Shown: positions 6,883 through 16,787, counted from the stretch's first letter. The stretch is DNA of 64,000 nucleotides from Gemmatimonadales bacterium (GCA_024278175.1 JAJRTS010000071.1:86296-150295); one strand, 5' to 3'. The notes: generated from the letters alone by a model not told the origin. Made by a program: numbers and translations.

Positions 6883-9546
6883 ATGCCGATGGATAAAATC
6901 GCCGAAAAACTGACAATACCGGATTACGAAACCTTGTTAAGCGTAGCCTCAAGCTACTGCGACAGGTTGCTCAAGCGCTCGGAGCACACACCCGTTGCCG
7001 CGGACGAACCGGAAACGCTGCTTCCCGAACTGACAGGGATCCGCCTGGTGCTGTGGGATATTTACGGCACCCTGTTCGCCACCCGCGCCGGGGACCTGGA
7101 GGGTTCGCTGAGTGCGCCGGAAGCAATGCTCGGCGCGTTCGAACTTACCGCGGCACAGTTCGGTTTCGACAGCCTGTTCAGCTCGCCCGCCGAAGCCGCC
7201 CTCTGGACCCGTGAGCGGTACCTGCAACTTATCGACAACGACCAGCAAGGGAAAAGAAAAAATCATTCTCCCTACCCCGAGGTCCGGATCGAATTGATCT
7301 GGAACTCAATAGTCAGCAAGTTACATGCCAGGGGTTGGCAGCCGCCGTCAGACGACGCAAGGCTGCTCCCGTACCGGATCTCTTTATTCTACGAAATCGC
7401 GTTCCAGCAAGCAGTTATTTATACCGCCGCCTGGCCGGTGCTGAACAGGATCAGGGAGCAGGGCTTTGCCCAGGGCCTGGTCTCCAATGCGCAGTTTTAC
7501 ACCCCTCTGCTGTTGCATTATTTCATAAACCGTCAGTCCGGGGGCGAGTGCGCCACACCCTGGGAAATATTCGACCCCGGGCTCTGCAGTTTTTCCTACC
7601 AGCCCGAGTTGTCCAAACCCGACCAGTCGCTTTTTACCCCGGTGCTGGAGGAAGCCGGACTCCGGGGAATCTCTCCCGGGGAAATTCTTTACGTGGGCAA
7701 CGATATGTTCAACGACGTTCACGGGGCGTCCAGGCTGGGACTGCGCACAGCCCTGTTCGCCGCGGACAGCGGCTCGCTCAAGCTGCGCAGGGGCAACCCC
7801 GCCGCCGATAGCGCCGCCCCCGACGCCGTAGTCACCGATTTTTGCCAACTGCCCCACGTGCTCTCGGCCGCCACGGCCACAGGCGATAAACGGCTGAAAA
7901 TGGCGGTCTGGCACTACCACTTCCGTCCCGGCGGAGTTACCAGCGTGGTGCGCGACACCCTGGCCGCTTTGGCCGAGTCCGGACTATGGGCCGGTTACGA
8001 AATAACACTGCTGGCTTCGGAAAGTGAATCCGGCGGACGGCCCGGCTGGATCGGGACGCTCAACGAGCTGCCCGGAATGAATGTCAGGATGGTCGATCTG
8101 CCCGCTCTGGCCTACGAGGACCAGGTCTGCGGCACACCTCTGCAATTCGAGAGACTTGCAGAGGTGCAGTGCAAAACACTCAAAGAGGTGCTCGACTATT
8201 CCGGCTGCTCGGCGGCCAATCCGTTCGTGCTCTACGCCCACAACCCCTGCCTGGGCAAAAACCAGGCGGCGGCGGCGGCTGTGGGGCTGCTGGCGCAGTG
8301 GGCCGAACAGGAAAAATTGCCGCTGGTCGTGCTGAACCAGTCCCACGATTTCGCCGAACTTCACCGCCCGGACCGGATTCGTGCCTGGCGCGCCGCCACC
8401 TGCCTGAGTGACGCGGCCCAGGCCCGGCTGCAACTGCCGGAAGTCAATAACATGGTCCATGTCTCCCTGACCGGCCTGGACAGGCAGCGCCTGCTGGCAA
8501 CCGGCCTGGAATCGCGCAGTGTGTTCATCCTTCCCAACTCGGTACGGCCAATGTCAGGTCAGCAGGTAAAAAAATGCCCCGCGCTGGCCGAAAAACTTGG
8601 CTGCGAGCAGCCGTACCTGCTGGCCGCCCAGAAAGTGATGCGTCGTAAGAACACGCTGGAACTTCTGCTGGCCACCGCCGCGGTGCGCGCCGGCGGGTTT
8701 GATACGGCTCTGGTGGTCACCCTGCCGGCGGCCTCGCCACCCGACAGACAGTTCGAGCGGCTGGTGCTCCACTCGGCGGCTATCCTGAAAGTGCCCGCGG
8801 TTATCGGGGTCCGTCGTACCCTGGGCGACAAGGCCCCTGAATTCGAACAGGTGCTGGCCGGCTCCTGCGCGCTGGTGAGCGCCAGCGTGATGGAGGGTTT
8901 CGGGATGGGGTTTCTGGAGGGCTGGGTGGCGGGTCGGCCCGTGCTGGGGCGCTGGCTGGATGGTCCCTGCGACGATTTCACGGCCAGCGGAGTTGAACTG
9001 GACCATCTTTACCGCGCCATGCTGATCGACCCCCAGTGGCTTCCCGGCGGGCTGGACGGGCTGACCGGAGCCTACCGCGAAGCCACCGCCAGGCTCAGGC
9101 GCGAGCTGGGATTTGCCCCCCAGAGAGACAGGGAATTCGAGGAGGAATTCACACGCTGCAAGGTACACACGGGGGGCTGCGGCAGGGTGCTGGTTGATTT
9201 CGGCGACCTGAGCGACAGGATGCAGGCCGGGCTGCTGGAGCGTCTGGCCGCAGACAGCGGGGGCGCTCTGCTGGGCGAAATACTGGAACTGAACCCCCTG
9301 CTTGGCGGTTGGCGCGCGCTGGTGGAGAACGGCGCGGGACTGGTGGAGCGTAACCGCGAGGCCGTCCTGCGCGGCTACGGCCCCGCCATAAAAGCCCGCC
9401 GGATGCATACCCTGATCCGCGCGGCCGCCGCCAGGCTTAGCGATCCGGCCAGGGACGTGCGGGCGCCGGAGGATGGCGGTCGCACGCTGACTCCCCTGCT
9501 GACGGAAACGGTTTCCCCCGGCAAGGCTAGACTGTTATACTTATAA
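6883..9546 (+). CDS. HAD-like hydrolase fused to a GT-B glycosyltransferase
   Basis: About 887 residues from the ATG at 6883; an upstream in-frame ATG at 6793 is less likely. Residues 50-320 form a HAD domain: motif I LWDIYGTL (nucleophile about D59), motif II Ser in VSNAQF (about 201) and motif IV GNDMFNDVHGA (about 272). The second Asp of the DxD motif is Tyr, as in haloacid dehalogenases, so classical phosphatase activity is uncertain. From about residue 338 a GT-B-like region begins (KMAVWHYHFRPGGVTSVV) and carries an E-x7-E motif (EGFGMGFLE, about 670). GpgS lies 49 bases downstream. By context it may combine a sugar-transfer step and a dephosphorylation step of glucosylglycerate or mannosylglucosylglycerate synthesis; this is inference. 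Confidence 0.65.
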   Translation: MPMDKIAEKLTIPDYETLLSVASSYCDRLLKRSEHTPVAADEPETLLPELTGIRLVLWDIYGTLFATRAGDLEGSLSAPEAMLGAFELTAAQFGFDSLFSSPAEAALWTRERYLQLIDNDQQGKRKNHSPYPEVRIELIWNSIVSKLHARGWQPPSDDARLLPYRISLFYEIAFQQAVIYTAAWPVLNRIREQGFAQGLVSNAQFYTPLLLHYFINRQSGGECATPWEIFDPGLCSFSYQPELSKPDQSLFTPVLEEAGLRGISPGEILYVGNDMFNDVHGASRLGLRTALFAADSGSLKLRRGNPAADSAAPDAVVTDFCQLPHVLSAATATGDKRLKMAVWHYHFRPGGVTSVVRDTLAALAESGLWAGYEITLLASESESGGRPGWIGTLNELPGMNVRMVDLPALAYEDQVCGTPLQFERLAEVQCKTLKEVLDYSGCSAANPFVLYAHNPCLGKNQAAAAAVGLLAQWAEQEKLPLVVLNQSHDFAELHRPDRIRAWRAATCLSDAAQARLQLPEVNNMVHVSLTGLDRQRLLATGLESRSVFILPNSVRPMSGQQVKKCPALAEKLGCEQPYLLAAQKVMRRKNTLELLLATAAVRAGGFDTALVVTLPAASPPDRQFERLVLHSAAILKVPAVIGVRRTLGDKAPEFEQVLAGSCALVSASVMEGFGMGFLEGWVAGRPVLGRWLDGPCDDFTASGVELDHLYRAMLIDPQWLPGGLDGLTGAYREATARLRRELGFAPQRDREFEEEFTRCKVHTGGCGRVLVDFGDLSDRMQAGLLERLAADSGGALLGEILELNPLLGGWRALVENGAGLVERNREAVLRGYGPAIKARRMHTLIRAAAARLSDPARDVRAPEDGGRTLTPLLTETVSPGKARLLYL

Positions 9547-9595
9547 TAGTTCTTAAAACATACCTGATTGTAATTATCTTTTGAAAGGTCGACTG

Positions 9596-10822
9596 ATGAG
9601 TGATTTCTATCAGCACGAGGTGATCGCCACGCTGCACCGGCTGGGAGAGTCCTCGCTGGAGAAACTGGAGGACGAGCTGGTGCATAACGCCAGGCGTCGG
9701 CCGATCGCCCTGATCATTCCCGTTACGCTCGAGGACTCCCGCAACGAAGTTTTTGATTACATTCTCGGCCAGTTGGCCGAAGTCAAGTATGTCAAACGCT
9801 ACATCTTCACAGTTGGCAAAACCGGAGAACTCGAGGAGTACGCTCAGATCCAGTCGAAAGTAAAAAACGCAATTCCCGAAGCGACCCTGATCTGGGCCAA
9901 CAGTCAACGCATCAGGGGGATGATCGAGAGGATGGAGGCCAGCGACCTGCACGTGGGTGGCGACGGCAAGGGGCGCAGCGTGTGGCTGGCCTACGGTTAT
10001 GTTATCGCCAAGGATGATTGCCGGGTGATGGCGCTCCATGATGCGGATATTGTCAATTACAACAGGGAACTGCTGGCGAGGCTGGTTTATCCTGTGGCCA
10101 GCGTGAGGCATAACTACGAGTTCAGCAAGGGCTATTATTCCCGCGTGGCCGACAGGATGTACGGCCGGGCCACCAGGCTGTTCGTAACCCCGCTTATCCG
10201 CGCTTTCCGCGAGCTGCTGGGGCACAGCACCTTCCTGAGTTACATGGACTCTTTCCGCTACCCGTTGGCCGGGGAGTTCGCGGTCAGCAACAGCCTGGCA
10301 CGGGCCAACCAGATTCCCGGCGACTGGGGGCTGGAGATCGGCACACTGGCGGAGGTCTACCGCAACTGCGCGCACAAGCGGATCTGCCAGGTGGATATCG
10401 CGGACAACTACGAGCACAAACACCAGGAACTGGGCCAGGAAAACATCCGCCGCGGCCTGAGCAGGATGGCGGAGGATATCGCCAAGGTGTTTTTTCGCAC
10501 GCTGGCCAGCCAGGGCGCGGTGTTTTCGCCCAACTCGATTCAGTCGCTGGCGGGAATTTATCGCCGTCAGACATATAACCTTACCGAACATCACGAGGCC
10601 GATGCGGCGATCAACGGCCTGCTCTACGACCGTCACTCGGAAATGATCGCCGTGGAGACGTTCGCCCGCTCGCTTGTCAGGGCCGGCGAGGTCTTTTTCG
10701 ATGACCCGCTGGGGCGGCCGCAGATTCCCAACTGGAACCGGGTGCTTTCGGCGGACCCGTCTTTTCTCGAAGACGTTGTCAAACTTCCCGAACAGGACAT
10801 GGACGAGGCGGCGAGGTTATAG
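9596..10822 (+). CDS. gpgS: glucosyl-3-phosphoglycerate synthase-like GT81 enzyme
   Basis: About 408 residues from ATG 9596 (AAGG seven bases upstream). GpgS transfers glucose from an NDP-glucose to 3-phosphoglycerate, the first step of glucosylglycerate synthesis. Visible GT-A features: the DxD-type HDADIVNYN (about residue 147), KGYYSRVADRMYGRATRLFVTPL, then PLAGEFAVS and DWGLEIGTLAE, which match the conserved PLGGEYA and G-EIG segments of GpgS as remembered. A C-terminal helical region (about 280-408) is present as in bacterial homologues. Nucleotide-sugar preference cannot be read. The flanking glycosyltransferases and the GH13_18 phosphorylase support a glucosylglycerate pathway. Confidence 0.75.
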   Translation: MSDFYQHEVIATLHRLGESSLEKLEDELVHNARRRPIALIIPVTLEDSRNEVFDYILGQLAEVKYVKRYIFTVGKTGELEEYAQIQSKVKNAIPEATLIWANSQRIRGMIERMEASDLHVGGDGKGRSVWLAYGYVIAKDDCRVMALHDADIVNYNRELLARLVYPVASVRHNYEFSKGYYSRVADRMYGRATRLFVTPLIRAFRELLGHSTFLSYMDSFRYPLAGEFAVSNSLARANQIPGDWGLEIGTLAEVYRNCAHKRICQVDIADNYEHKHQELGQENIRRGLSRMAEDIAKVFFRTLASQGAVFSPNSIQSLAGIYRRQTYNLTEHHEADAAINGLLYDRHSEMIAVETFARSLVRAGEVFFDDPLGRPQIPNWNRVLSADPSFLEDVVKLPEQDMDEAARL

Positions 10823-10901
10823 ACTGCAAGCCGCTTGCGTACAAAAAGTATGAAGAGAAATAACATCCTCTGCATCTCTTCTTACCCGGCTCTCGATGAC
10901 T

Positions 10902-12833
10902 TCAACGAACAGACTCGCCGACTACATCAGGCAGAACTCCAAGCGGTACACTGGTCAAGGTCACAATGGCACCGGGCTCCACTGTTATTTTCACCAGGCC
11001 CTTCGCATCAGGGGCGGGGACATTACGCACATCGTTCTGGTTATACTGGTCCACAACCTCCAACCAATCAAACCGGGCGCCGGGCCAGACCAGGCTCACA
11101 CGTTTCGGCCTTGAGGAGCGGTTCAGCACCACAACCGTACGCTTGCCCTCTTCACTATCAAAGGCCGAAACAAGAAGGTCTTCGTCATCCGACTCGGCCG
11201 CCACCCGAACCATCCCCTGCCGGATGCGGCGGCTGTATGCGCCGTACACCCGCAACTGGTGGCTGCCGGGGACCGGAACAAACCCCAGGGTCCGATCGGT
11301 GACAAACAGGGAGCGAGTCCAGCCGTAAGATGGCTGCTCCACATCAACAATGGTCCAGCAATACAAGATGGCCGCGGCATCCGTGAGCACGAGGTTCTTC
11401 TGGTAGAGCTGCCCCATGCTTAATGCAACCCGATAGGACGGGACCTGGTAAGAGTCGTAGTTGATACACAATTCAGTCGATAAAAATGGTTTGCCGCCGG
11501 CCAGTGCCTTCCACTGTACCATCAGGCTGTCGTAACCGTCAGGGTCGGTCAAAAATTGCTGGTAATCGTACATGTGAGTTGCGGCAAAATCGATGGTATT
11601 CCACACTTGCTTAAATTTGCGAAACTGCCTGATCCGCTTGATGCCGCCTTTGAGACTGGAAGCATCGCTCATGTGGATGCGCACTCCGCTGAAACCCTCC
11701 CGGTCCAGTGTTTCCCTCAATTTCAGGGTCATGTCCCTGAAAGTCGAATCGGACTGGGCCACCTCATTCTGAATCCCGACGATTTCCGGCGGCGCCCCGG
11801 ATAGCCGCTTTGAGGCCGAGCAGTAATTCACCATTGCTTCCGCGTATTTTTCGGGGTCATTTTTGGCCCAGGGAGGTAAAGCCCAGAACTCGAACCAGAC
11901 CATTCCGCCCAGTTGTCTAATAGTCCGGTTGTAGGCAAAGTCGGTGATCTCCCCATTGGGGAAGTTGTCTCCATAGTAATGCTGCAAGGCATCTTCGAGG
12001 CGGTCCCAGTTGTCCATCTCCCGGTTCAGCCGCACGCCGATCGGGTATTCCCGCTGGATCAACAGGTTGTACTCACAAAGCAGCTCAAACCACCGGCGCT
12101 TACCACCGGGGCTCAACTGCGCGTACGATGGAGGCGGTGTGATGCCGCCAAAACCGATCATGGTCTGATACCGTTTTTTCGAGTCTACCCGTACCTCGAC
12201 TGGTTCGGGCAGCGGTTTGAGCATCTGCCCTTTTACTCCGGCCTGGTCCCCTGCAAGTTTCAGTTGGTGACGGCTGAGGTCCAGCAGGCACTTCTGCCGT
12301 AACACCGTGCGCCCGTTGAGCTCCAGTGACAGGCCGAGTTTGTGATCAAGCCTCACTTTCAGAGTGTTGAGTTCACCCGCGACTAAAGCCTTGTGGTCTT
12401 TAAAATAGCTTTCGGGGTGGCGGGCGGGAATGTCTTTTTCCAGTTCCCTGAACCCGAACGAGTCGTAATAGCGCTGGCGCAGACGCACTTCCCCGCCTTT
12501 AACCACCACCGTAACACCGCCACGCTCACCGGTGAATATCCACTCGAATGCACAGTCCGGCGTGTATTCATCCAGCCGCAGCGTTCGCTCGAAAACCGCC
12601 GGGAGAAATTCCGGGAAGAACCACCGATAGCCTCTGCCACCCCAGGCGGAAATTTTACCCTTGCTCTGATTCAACTCAAAGGGAATAGCCTCGAACTCAG
12701 CAGAAACCCGCCTCCGGATTGCAGGGTCATCAATGTCCTGGTTGCCTGTTTTGGCGCCGCAGCCATAACCCGGCCATCCCAGCAGCAATCCAAAACACAA
12801 CAGGATGAAAAATTTGTTCATTTTAGCAGACAT
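10902..12833 (-). CDS. GH30-like O-glycosyl hydrolase, predicted lipoprotein
   Basis: About 643 residues from ATG 12833; an upstream in-frame start would overlap the preceding gene. The N-terminus (MNKFFILLCFGLLLGWPGYGCG) reads as a type II signal with the lipidated Cys after GYG. Residues of about 25-200 form a beta-rich module. A TIM-barrel follows (IGFGGITPPPSYAQLSPGG), with acid/base Glu in GIQNEV (about 355) and nucleophile Glu in LSTELCINYDS (about 453), the arrangement of clan GH-A/GH30. A C-terminal beta domain (about 540-640) completes the fold. Substrate is not evident. It lies 43 bases downstream of the GH13_18 phosphorylase on the same strand and could feed it, but that link is only positional. 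Confidence 0.65.
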   Translation of the reverse strand: MSAKMNKFFILLCFGLLLGWPGYGCGAKTGNQDIDDPAIRRRVSAEFEAIPFELNQSKGKISAWGGRGYRWFFPEFLPAVFERTLRLDEYTPDCAFEWIFTGERGGVTVVVKGGEVRLRQRYYDSFGFRELEKDIPARHPESYFKDHKALVAGELNTLKVRLDHKLGLSLELNGRTVLRQKCLLDLSRHQLKLAGDQAGVKGQMLKPLPEPVEVRVDSKKRYQTMIGFGGITPPPSYAQLSPGGKRRWFELLCEYNLLIQREYPIGVRLNREMDNWDRLEDALQHYYGDNFPNGEITDFAYNRTIRQLGGMVWFEFWALPPWAKNDPEKYAEAMVNYCSASKRLSGAPPEIVGIQNEVAQSDSTFRDMTLKLRETLDREGFSGVRIHMSDASSLKGGIKRIRQFRKFKQVWNTIDFAATHMYDYQQFLTDPDGYDSLMVQWKALAGGKPFLSTELCINYDSYQVPSYRVALSMGQLYQKNLVLTDAAAILYCWTIVDVEQPSYGWTRSLFVTDRTLGFVPVPGSHQLRVYGAYSRRIRQGMVRVAAESDDEDLLVSAFDSEEGKRTVVVLNRSSRPKRVSLVWPGARFDWLEVVDQYNQNDVRNVPAPDAKGLVKITVEPGAIVTLTSVPLGVLPDVVGESVR

Positions 12834-12876
12834 TGAAAAGTCCCGACATTGAATATAGAAGTTTTTTAAAGCAGTT

Positions 12877-14598
12877 TCAAACCAGCCAGCCGGTGCGGTG
12901 CGGCTCAAGATACAGCGTACCGCCGGCCACCCGCTGGCCGCCCAGAATATCCTCCAGGCCCTCCGGGATACCGAGCTTATCCAGCCGCAGAGTGCACGGC
13001 TGCGGGCTGAGATTGCTCAGGGCGAACAGGGTCTGCCCGCCGCCGCTGCGTTTGAGGGCCAGCACGGTATTCTGCTGCGGATGGAGCACCTGCAGCTCCG
13101 CGTTGGGATGCAGGGCCGGCTGGCCTCGTCGCAGGCGGATCAGGCGGCAGTACTGTTCGAACACCGCTGCGCGGAACGAACCGGGCGTATCCAGTTCGGC
13201 CAGTACCTGCTCCAGCTCCAGCCGCCGCCGGTTGATCCGCCGCTTGATTCCTGAATTCGCCACGCCCTCATTCCAGTTGCGCGAGCCCAGCAGGCTGTGG
13301 ATGTAGACAGCCGGCACACCCGGCAGGGAGAACTGGATTTCCTGGCTGGCCATGAATCGTCGAGCATGCTCCGGCCCGCCCTGGGGCCCGCCGGGCTGAC
13401 GAAGCGCATCCACGTAGGTGATATTCAGCTCATAGGGACTCTCGCTGCCGTCGGGGTTGCGCTTGAACCCCACATCGCCGCCCATGGCCCGCACGTGCCC
13501 GGCCAGCGTCTGGATCTCCCGCGGCTCCACGATTCCCTCCAGGGGCCGCACCCCTACCCCATCGTGGCTGGCGGTGAAATTGAAAAAGGTACAATCCGGG
13601 CTGGCGATATCGAGGTAGTCGCGCGCCCAGTTCTCCAGTACTCGCGTATCCTGGCCCAGAAACGCGTGGAGCAGCAGCGGCGGCAGGGAGAAGTTATAGA
13701 CCAGCTGGGCCTCGTCGTGGCCGTCGCCGAAATAGCTCACGTTTTCACCATGGGGCACGTTGGTTTCGGTGATCAGGATCACCTCGGGGGCCACCTTGTT
13801 CAGCACCGCTCGCATCAGGCGCACCACCTCGTGGGTCTGGGGCCGATGGATACAATCCGTGCCGATTTCTTTCCACAGGTAGGCTATCGCGTCGAGCCGG
13901 ATAGACCTGGCTCCCCTGCTCACATAGAACAGCAGCACGTCGATCATCCGGCAGAGCACGCGCGGGTCGGCGAAATTGAGGTCCACCTGGTCTTCGCTGA
14001 ACGTTGTCCAGAGATGCACCTGTTCGCCGTTGTCCTTTTTGAACGGGGTCAGCAGGGGCAACGCGCGCGGCCGGGTGACCCGGCTCAGATCGGTGGCCGG
14101 ATCGACCTCGATAGCCAGTGTCTCGAATTCGGGGTCCCCGGCCAGATAGCGCCCGAACCACTCGCTTTTGGCGCTGACGTGGTTGATCACCAGATCGGCC
14201 ATCAAATGGAAATCACGCTCGATACGCTCGATGTCATCCCAGTCGCCCAACTCGGGGTTGACCTGGTAGTAGTCGCACACCGAGAACCCATCATCCGACG
14301 AAAAGGGAACAAACGGCAGGATGTGCACGGAGCTGAAACAGTCCTTAACGCGCTGGTCCAGGAAGGAGTGCAACGCACGCAGCGGCGGGTCACCGGCCGA
14401 GAGCAGCGAATCGCCATAGGTTATCAGCACCACATCGCTTTGATCAAAATACCCGTCCCGTTTGCCGCGCAGGGGTGCGCCACCGGGTGTCCCTGCGTAT
14501 TTTCCAACCACCTGATCGAGCAATTGCGCTGCCTGACCCGCTCTGCCGTCACCATAGATCTTATCGAGAGACCTGCCGATATCGTTTTCCGGGTTCAT
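12877..14598 (-). CDS. GH13_18 sucrose-phosphorylase-family enzyme, probably glucosylglycerate phosphorylase
   Basis: 573 residues from ATG 14598 (AGGGGA upstream). A GH13 alpha-retaining barrel: nucleophile Asp in RLDAIAYLW (about 236), acid/base Glu in LITETNVP (about 274) and the conserved His-Asp in FTASHDGVGVRP (about 344). FVPFSSDDGFSVCDYYQV and the lack of a signal peptide fit subfamily 18, cytoplasmic phosphorylases acting on sucrose, sucrose-6-phosphate, glucosylglycerol or glucosylglycerate (YcjM-like). With GpgS and MggS-like genes next door, phosphorolysis of glucosylglycerate to glucose-1-phosphate and glycerate is the best inference; sucrose phosphorylase is the alternative. The GH30-like gene follows. 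Confidence 0.75.
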   Translation of the reverse strand: MNPENDIGRSLDKIYGDGRAGQAAQLLDQVVGKYAGTPGGAPLRGKRDGYFDQSDVVLITYGDSLLSAGDPPLRALHSFLDQRVKDCFSSVHILPFVPFSSDDGFSVCDYYQVNPELGDWDDIERIERDFHLMADLVINHVSAKSEWFGRYLAGDPEFETLAIEVDPATDLSRVTRPRALPLLTPFKKDNGEQVHLWTTFSEDQVDLNFADPRVLCRMIDVLLFYVSRGARSIRLDAIAYLWKEIGTDCIHRPQTHEVVRLMRAVLNKVAPEVILITETNVPHGENVSYFGDGHDEAQLVYNFSLPPLLLHAFLGQDTRVLENWARDYLDIASPDCTFFNFTASHDGVGVRPLEGIVEPREIQTLAGHVRAMGGDVGFKRNPDGSESPYELNITYVDALRQPGGPQGGPEHARRFMASQEIQFSLPGVPAVYIHSLLGSRNWNEGVANSGIKRRINRRRLELEQVLAELDTPGSFRAAVFEQYCRLIRLRRGQPALHPNAELQVLHPQQNTVLALKRSGGGQTLFALSNLSPQPCTLRLDKLGIPEGLEDILGGQRVAGGTLYLEPHRTGWLV

Positions 14599-15026
14599 CG
14601 TTTCCCCTGTTGCCAAAGAGCGAACGCGTGGATGCGATTTCACGTGGATCATCAGGACATAATCAGCTATTATACGGCTGTTGAGCAATACAATCAAGCC
14701 GCTCAAGAGCGAAAGAGGGCGCATTGGAGCTTAACGTGCGGCGCTCACTCAGGCCACCGGGCGGATAATTTTCAGGACCTTGGCCGCAAAACTCTTTTTC
14801 AGCTTAAGCTATTTTTCTATATTAAACACGGCTTTGAATCTTCCCGCTTGCGGTTGCCGGAGTTTTTTACAGTTTTCGCCTGCAACGCGGCGCCAGCCTG
14901 GAGTAAGGTTTCCAGGGCAAGCAAAAAAAAGATACGTATTTATATAAAGAGTATTTTTCAACGCTTCCAGTCAAACCAGCCGAACGTAAACGTAAGCGGC
15001 AAAAAAACTCAACAGTGGAGTACGCC
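14599..15026. other. 428-bp divergent intergenic region
   Basis: Separates the minus-strand phosphorylase from the plus-strand sulfatase. No gene is supported. The half next to the sulfatase is AT-richer (around 14935-14960, TTTATATAAAGAGT) and probably holds its promoter; no box pair is convincing. Confidence 0.4.
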
Positions 15027-16586
15027 ATGAGCCTGCGTAAAACCAGCCGCCGGGATGCTATCCGGACACTTGCCCTGGGAGGCGCCGCGCTGGCGCTGGG
15101 CAACACTCTGCCCGGCTGCTCCACCGGGAAAAAACCGGGCGGCCCGGGAGCGCCGAATATCCTGTTCGTGTTTACGGACGACCACGCCGCCCAGGCGATC
15201 AGCGCCTACGGCTCGCGGATCAACCAGACTCCCAATATCGACAGGTTGGCCGAGGAGGGAGTGCTGTTCCGTAACTGTTTCTGCACCAACTCCCTCTGCG
15301 CGCCCAGCCGGGCCGTGATCCTTACCGGCAAGCACAGTCACCTCAACGGCGTGATGGACAATCGGTCGGGGTCGGTGTTCGATGGTTCGCAGCAGACGTT
15401 CCCCAAGCTGATGCGTCAGGCCGGTTACCAGACAGCGATAATCGGCAAGTGGCACCTCAAGAGCGAACCCACCGGTTTCGACTACTGGGAGGTGCTCCCC
15501 GGCCAGGGGTCTTACTACAACCCCAGGATGCGTACCGCCGAGGGCGAGGTGCGGCACACGGGCTACACAACCGACATTATCACGGACCTCAGCATCAAGT
15601 GGCTCGAAAGCGGCCGCGACAGGAGCAAACCGTTCATGCTGATGTGCCAGCACAAGGCCCCCCATCGACGGTGGGAGCCGGGGCCTGAGCATATCGACGA
15701 TTTTAACGATATTGCGATCCCGGAACCACCCAACCTGTTCGACAATTATGAGGGCCGGGGCACCGCCGCACACACCCAGGAAATGACTATAGAAAAGTAC
15801 CTTAACCCTCGGGACCTCAAGCTGGAGCCGCCCCGGGATCTAAACGAGGAGCAGCTCCGCCGCTGGCACGAGGCATACGACGCGAAAAACGAGGAGTTCA
15901 ACGAGGCGGGTCTTGAGGGCGACGATCTGCTGCGCTGGAAATACCAGCGCTATATCAAGGACTACCTTCGCTGCATCCAATCCGTGGACGACAACCTGGG
16001 CCGGATGCTCGATTACCTGGAACAGTCGGGTCTGGCGGATAACACAGTGGTGATTTACAGCTCGGACCAGGGATTTTATCTCGGTGAGCACGGCTGGTTC
16101 GACAAGCGGTTCATGTACGAGGAAAGCCTGAGAATGCCGCTGCTGGTGCGCTGGCCCGGTGTGGCGGCCGCGGGGGTGGAAAATACCGACCTGGTGCAGA
16201 ACCTCGATTTTGCCGAGACGTTCCTGGATATCGCCGGGGCCGCTGTACCCGAAGACATGCAGGGTCGCAGTCTGAAAGAGCTTATCCGGGGCCGGACGCC
16301 TCAGGACTGGCGCAAATCGATCTACTATCACTACTACGAGTACCCGGCCGTGCATATGGTCCGCCGCCACGAAGGCGTGCGCACCGGGCGCTACAAGCTG
16401 ATCCACTTCTACAATCTGGACGAGTGGGAGCTCTACGACCTTCAGCGCGACCCCCAGGAGATGCGCAGCCTGTACGGCAACCCGCTCTACGAGGAAATAA
16501 CCGGGGAACTGAAGCAGGAACTTGTTCGCCTGAAGCAGTTATACGCCGTGCCGGAGGAAGACCCGGTGCCGCTGCCGGAGCAGTGA
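15027..16586 (+). CDS. type I formylglycine-dependent sulfatase, Tat-exported
   Basis: 519 residues from ATG 15027 (GGAG six bases upstream); an in-frame ATG at 15015 is less well placed. The N-terminus has a twin-arginine signal ([10 protein letters not shown]) with a Cys (C31, LPGCS) suited to lipidation. Metal-binding D51-D52 (FTDDH) and the sulfatase signature C91-A-P-S-R are intact; C91 is the residue converted to formylglycine. [15 protein letters not shown] and [17 protein letters not shown] match the arylsulfatase / N-acetylglucosamine-6-sulfatase type. It would remove sulfate esters from polysaccharides outside the cytoplasm. The SUMF1 protein downstream lacks the usual FGE cysteine pair, so maturation needs another enzyme. 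Parts of this gene are duplicated downstream. Confidence 0.9.
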   Translation: MSLRKTSRRDAIRTLALGGAALALGNTLPGCSTGKKPGGPGAPNILFVFTDDHAAQAISAYGSRINQTPNIDRLAEEGVLFRNCFCTNSLCAPSRAVILTGKHSHLNGVMDNRSGSVFDGSQQTFPKLMRQAGYQTAIIGKWHLKSEPTGFDYWEVLPGQGSYYNPRMRTAEGEVRHTGYTTDIITDLSIKWLESGRDRSKPFMLMCQHKAPHRRWEPGPEHIDDFNDIAIPEPPNLFDNYEGRGTAAHTQEMTIEKYLNPRDLKLEPPRDLNEEQLRRWHEAYDAKNEEFNEAGLEGDDLLRWKYQRYIKDYLRCIQSVDDNLGRMLDYLEQSGLADNTVVIYSSDQGFYLGEHGWFDKRFMYEESLRMPLLVRWPGVAAAGVENTDLVQNLDFAETFLDIAGAAVPEDMQGRSLKELIRGRTPQDWRKSIYYHYYEYPAVHMVRRHEGVRTGRYKLIHFYNLDEWELYDLQRDPQEMRSLYGNPLYEEITGELKQELVRLKQLYAVPEEDPVPLPEQ

Positions 16587-16738
16587 AACGATTCAGGGAG
16601 ACAGATACCTACTTCTCAAGCAGCTCCCCGTAAGTCTCCGGCCGCCGGTTGGCAAACCGCCCCTCGTAGCGGTCCGGGCTGGTATTGATATCATAGCAGG
16701 TGTATGCACCAGAACCGGCCGTAGAGACCAGCGACCCG
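16512..16738. repeat. direct repeat copy A: sulfatase tail plus nitrilase tail
   Basis: About 227 bp that recur, diverged, at 18225-18451. The segment spans the last codons of the sulfatase (ending CCGCTGCCGGAGCAG), the convergent junction and the last codons of a nitrilase-family gene. Here the sulfatase end is intact and the nitrilase end is a remnant. Confidence 0.85.
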
Positions 16739-16787
16739 TAGCTGCCGAAGGATGGCGCCAGCAGCACCTGCGCGCCCTTGAGCGCCA
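16609..16787 (-). pseudogene. nitrilase-family gene remnant (C-terminal fragment)
   Basis: The frame reads [16 protein letters not shown], then jumps to [17 protein letters not shown] and ends GELLEK. Compared with the intact gene at 18323-19240 it has lost about 106 bp (equivalent of 18452-18557) and everything upstream of ALKGAQ. It begins where a sulfatase fragment is joined at 16786, with a CCAG overlap. Not a functional gene. Confidence 0.85.

Noticed and set aside
8554..9408. A 284-codon minus-strand open frame
   Set aside because: Antisense to the HAD-glycosyltransferase gene, Gln/Gly/Pro-rich without domain features.
13297..15030. A 577-codon plus-strand open frame opposite the phosphorylase gene
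   Set aside because: It lies almost wholly antisense to the GH13_18 gene, whose catalytic motifs are intact. The plus-strand product is His/Gln-rich low-complexity sequence typical of an antisense GC-rich frame.
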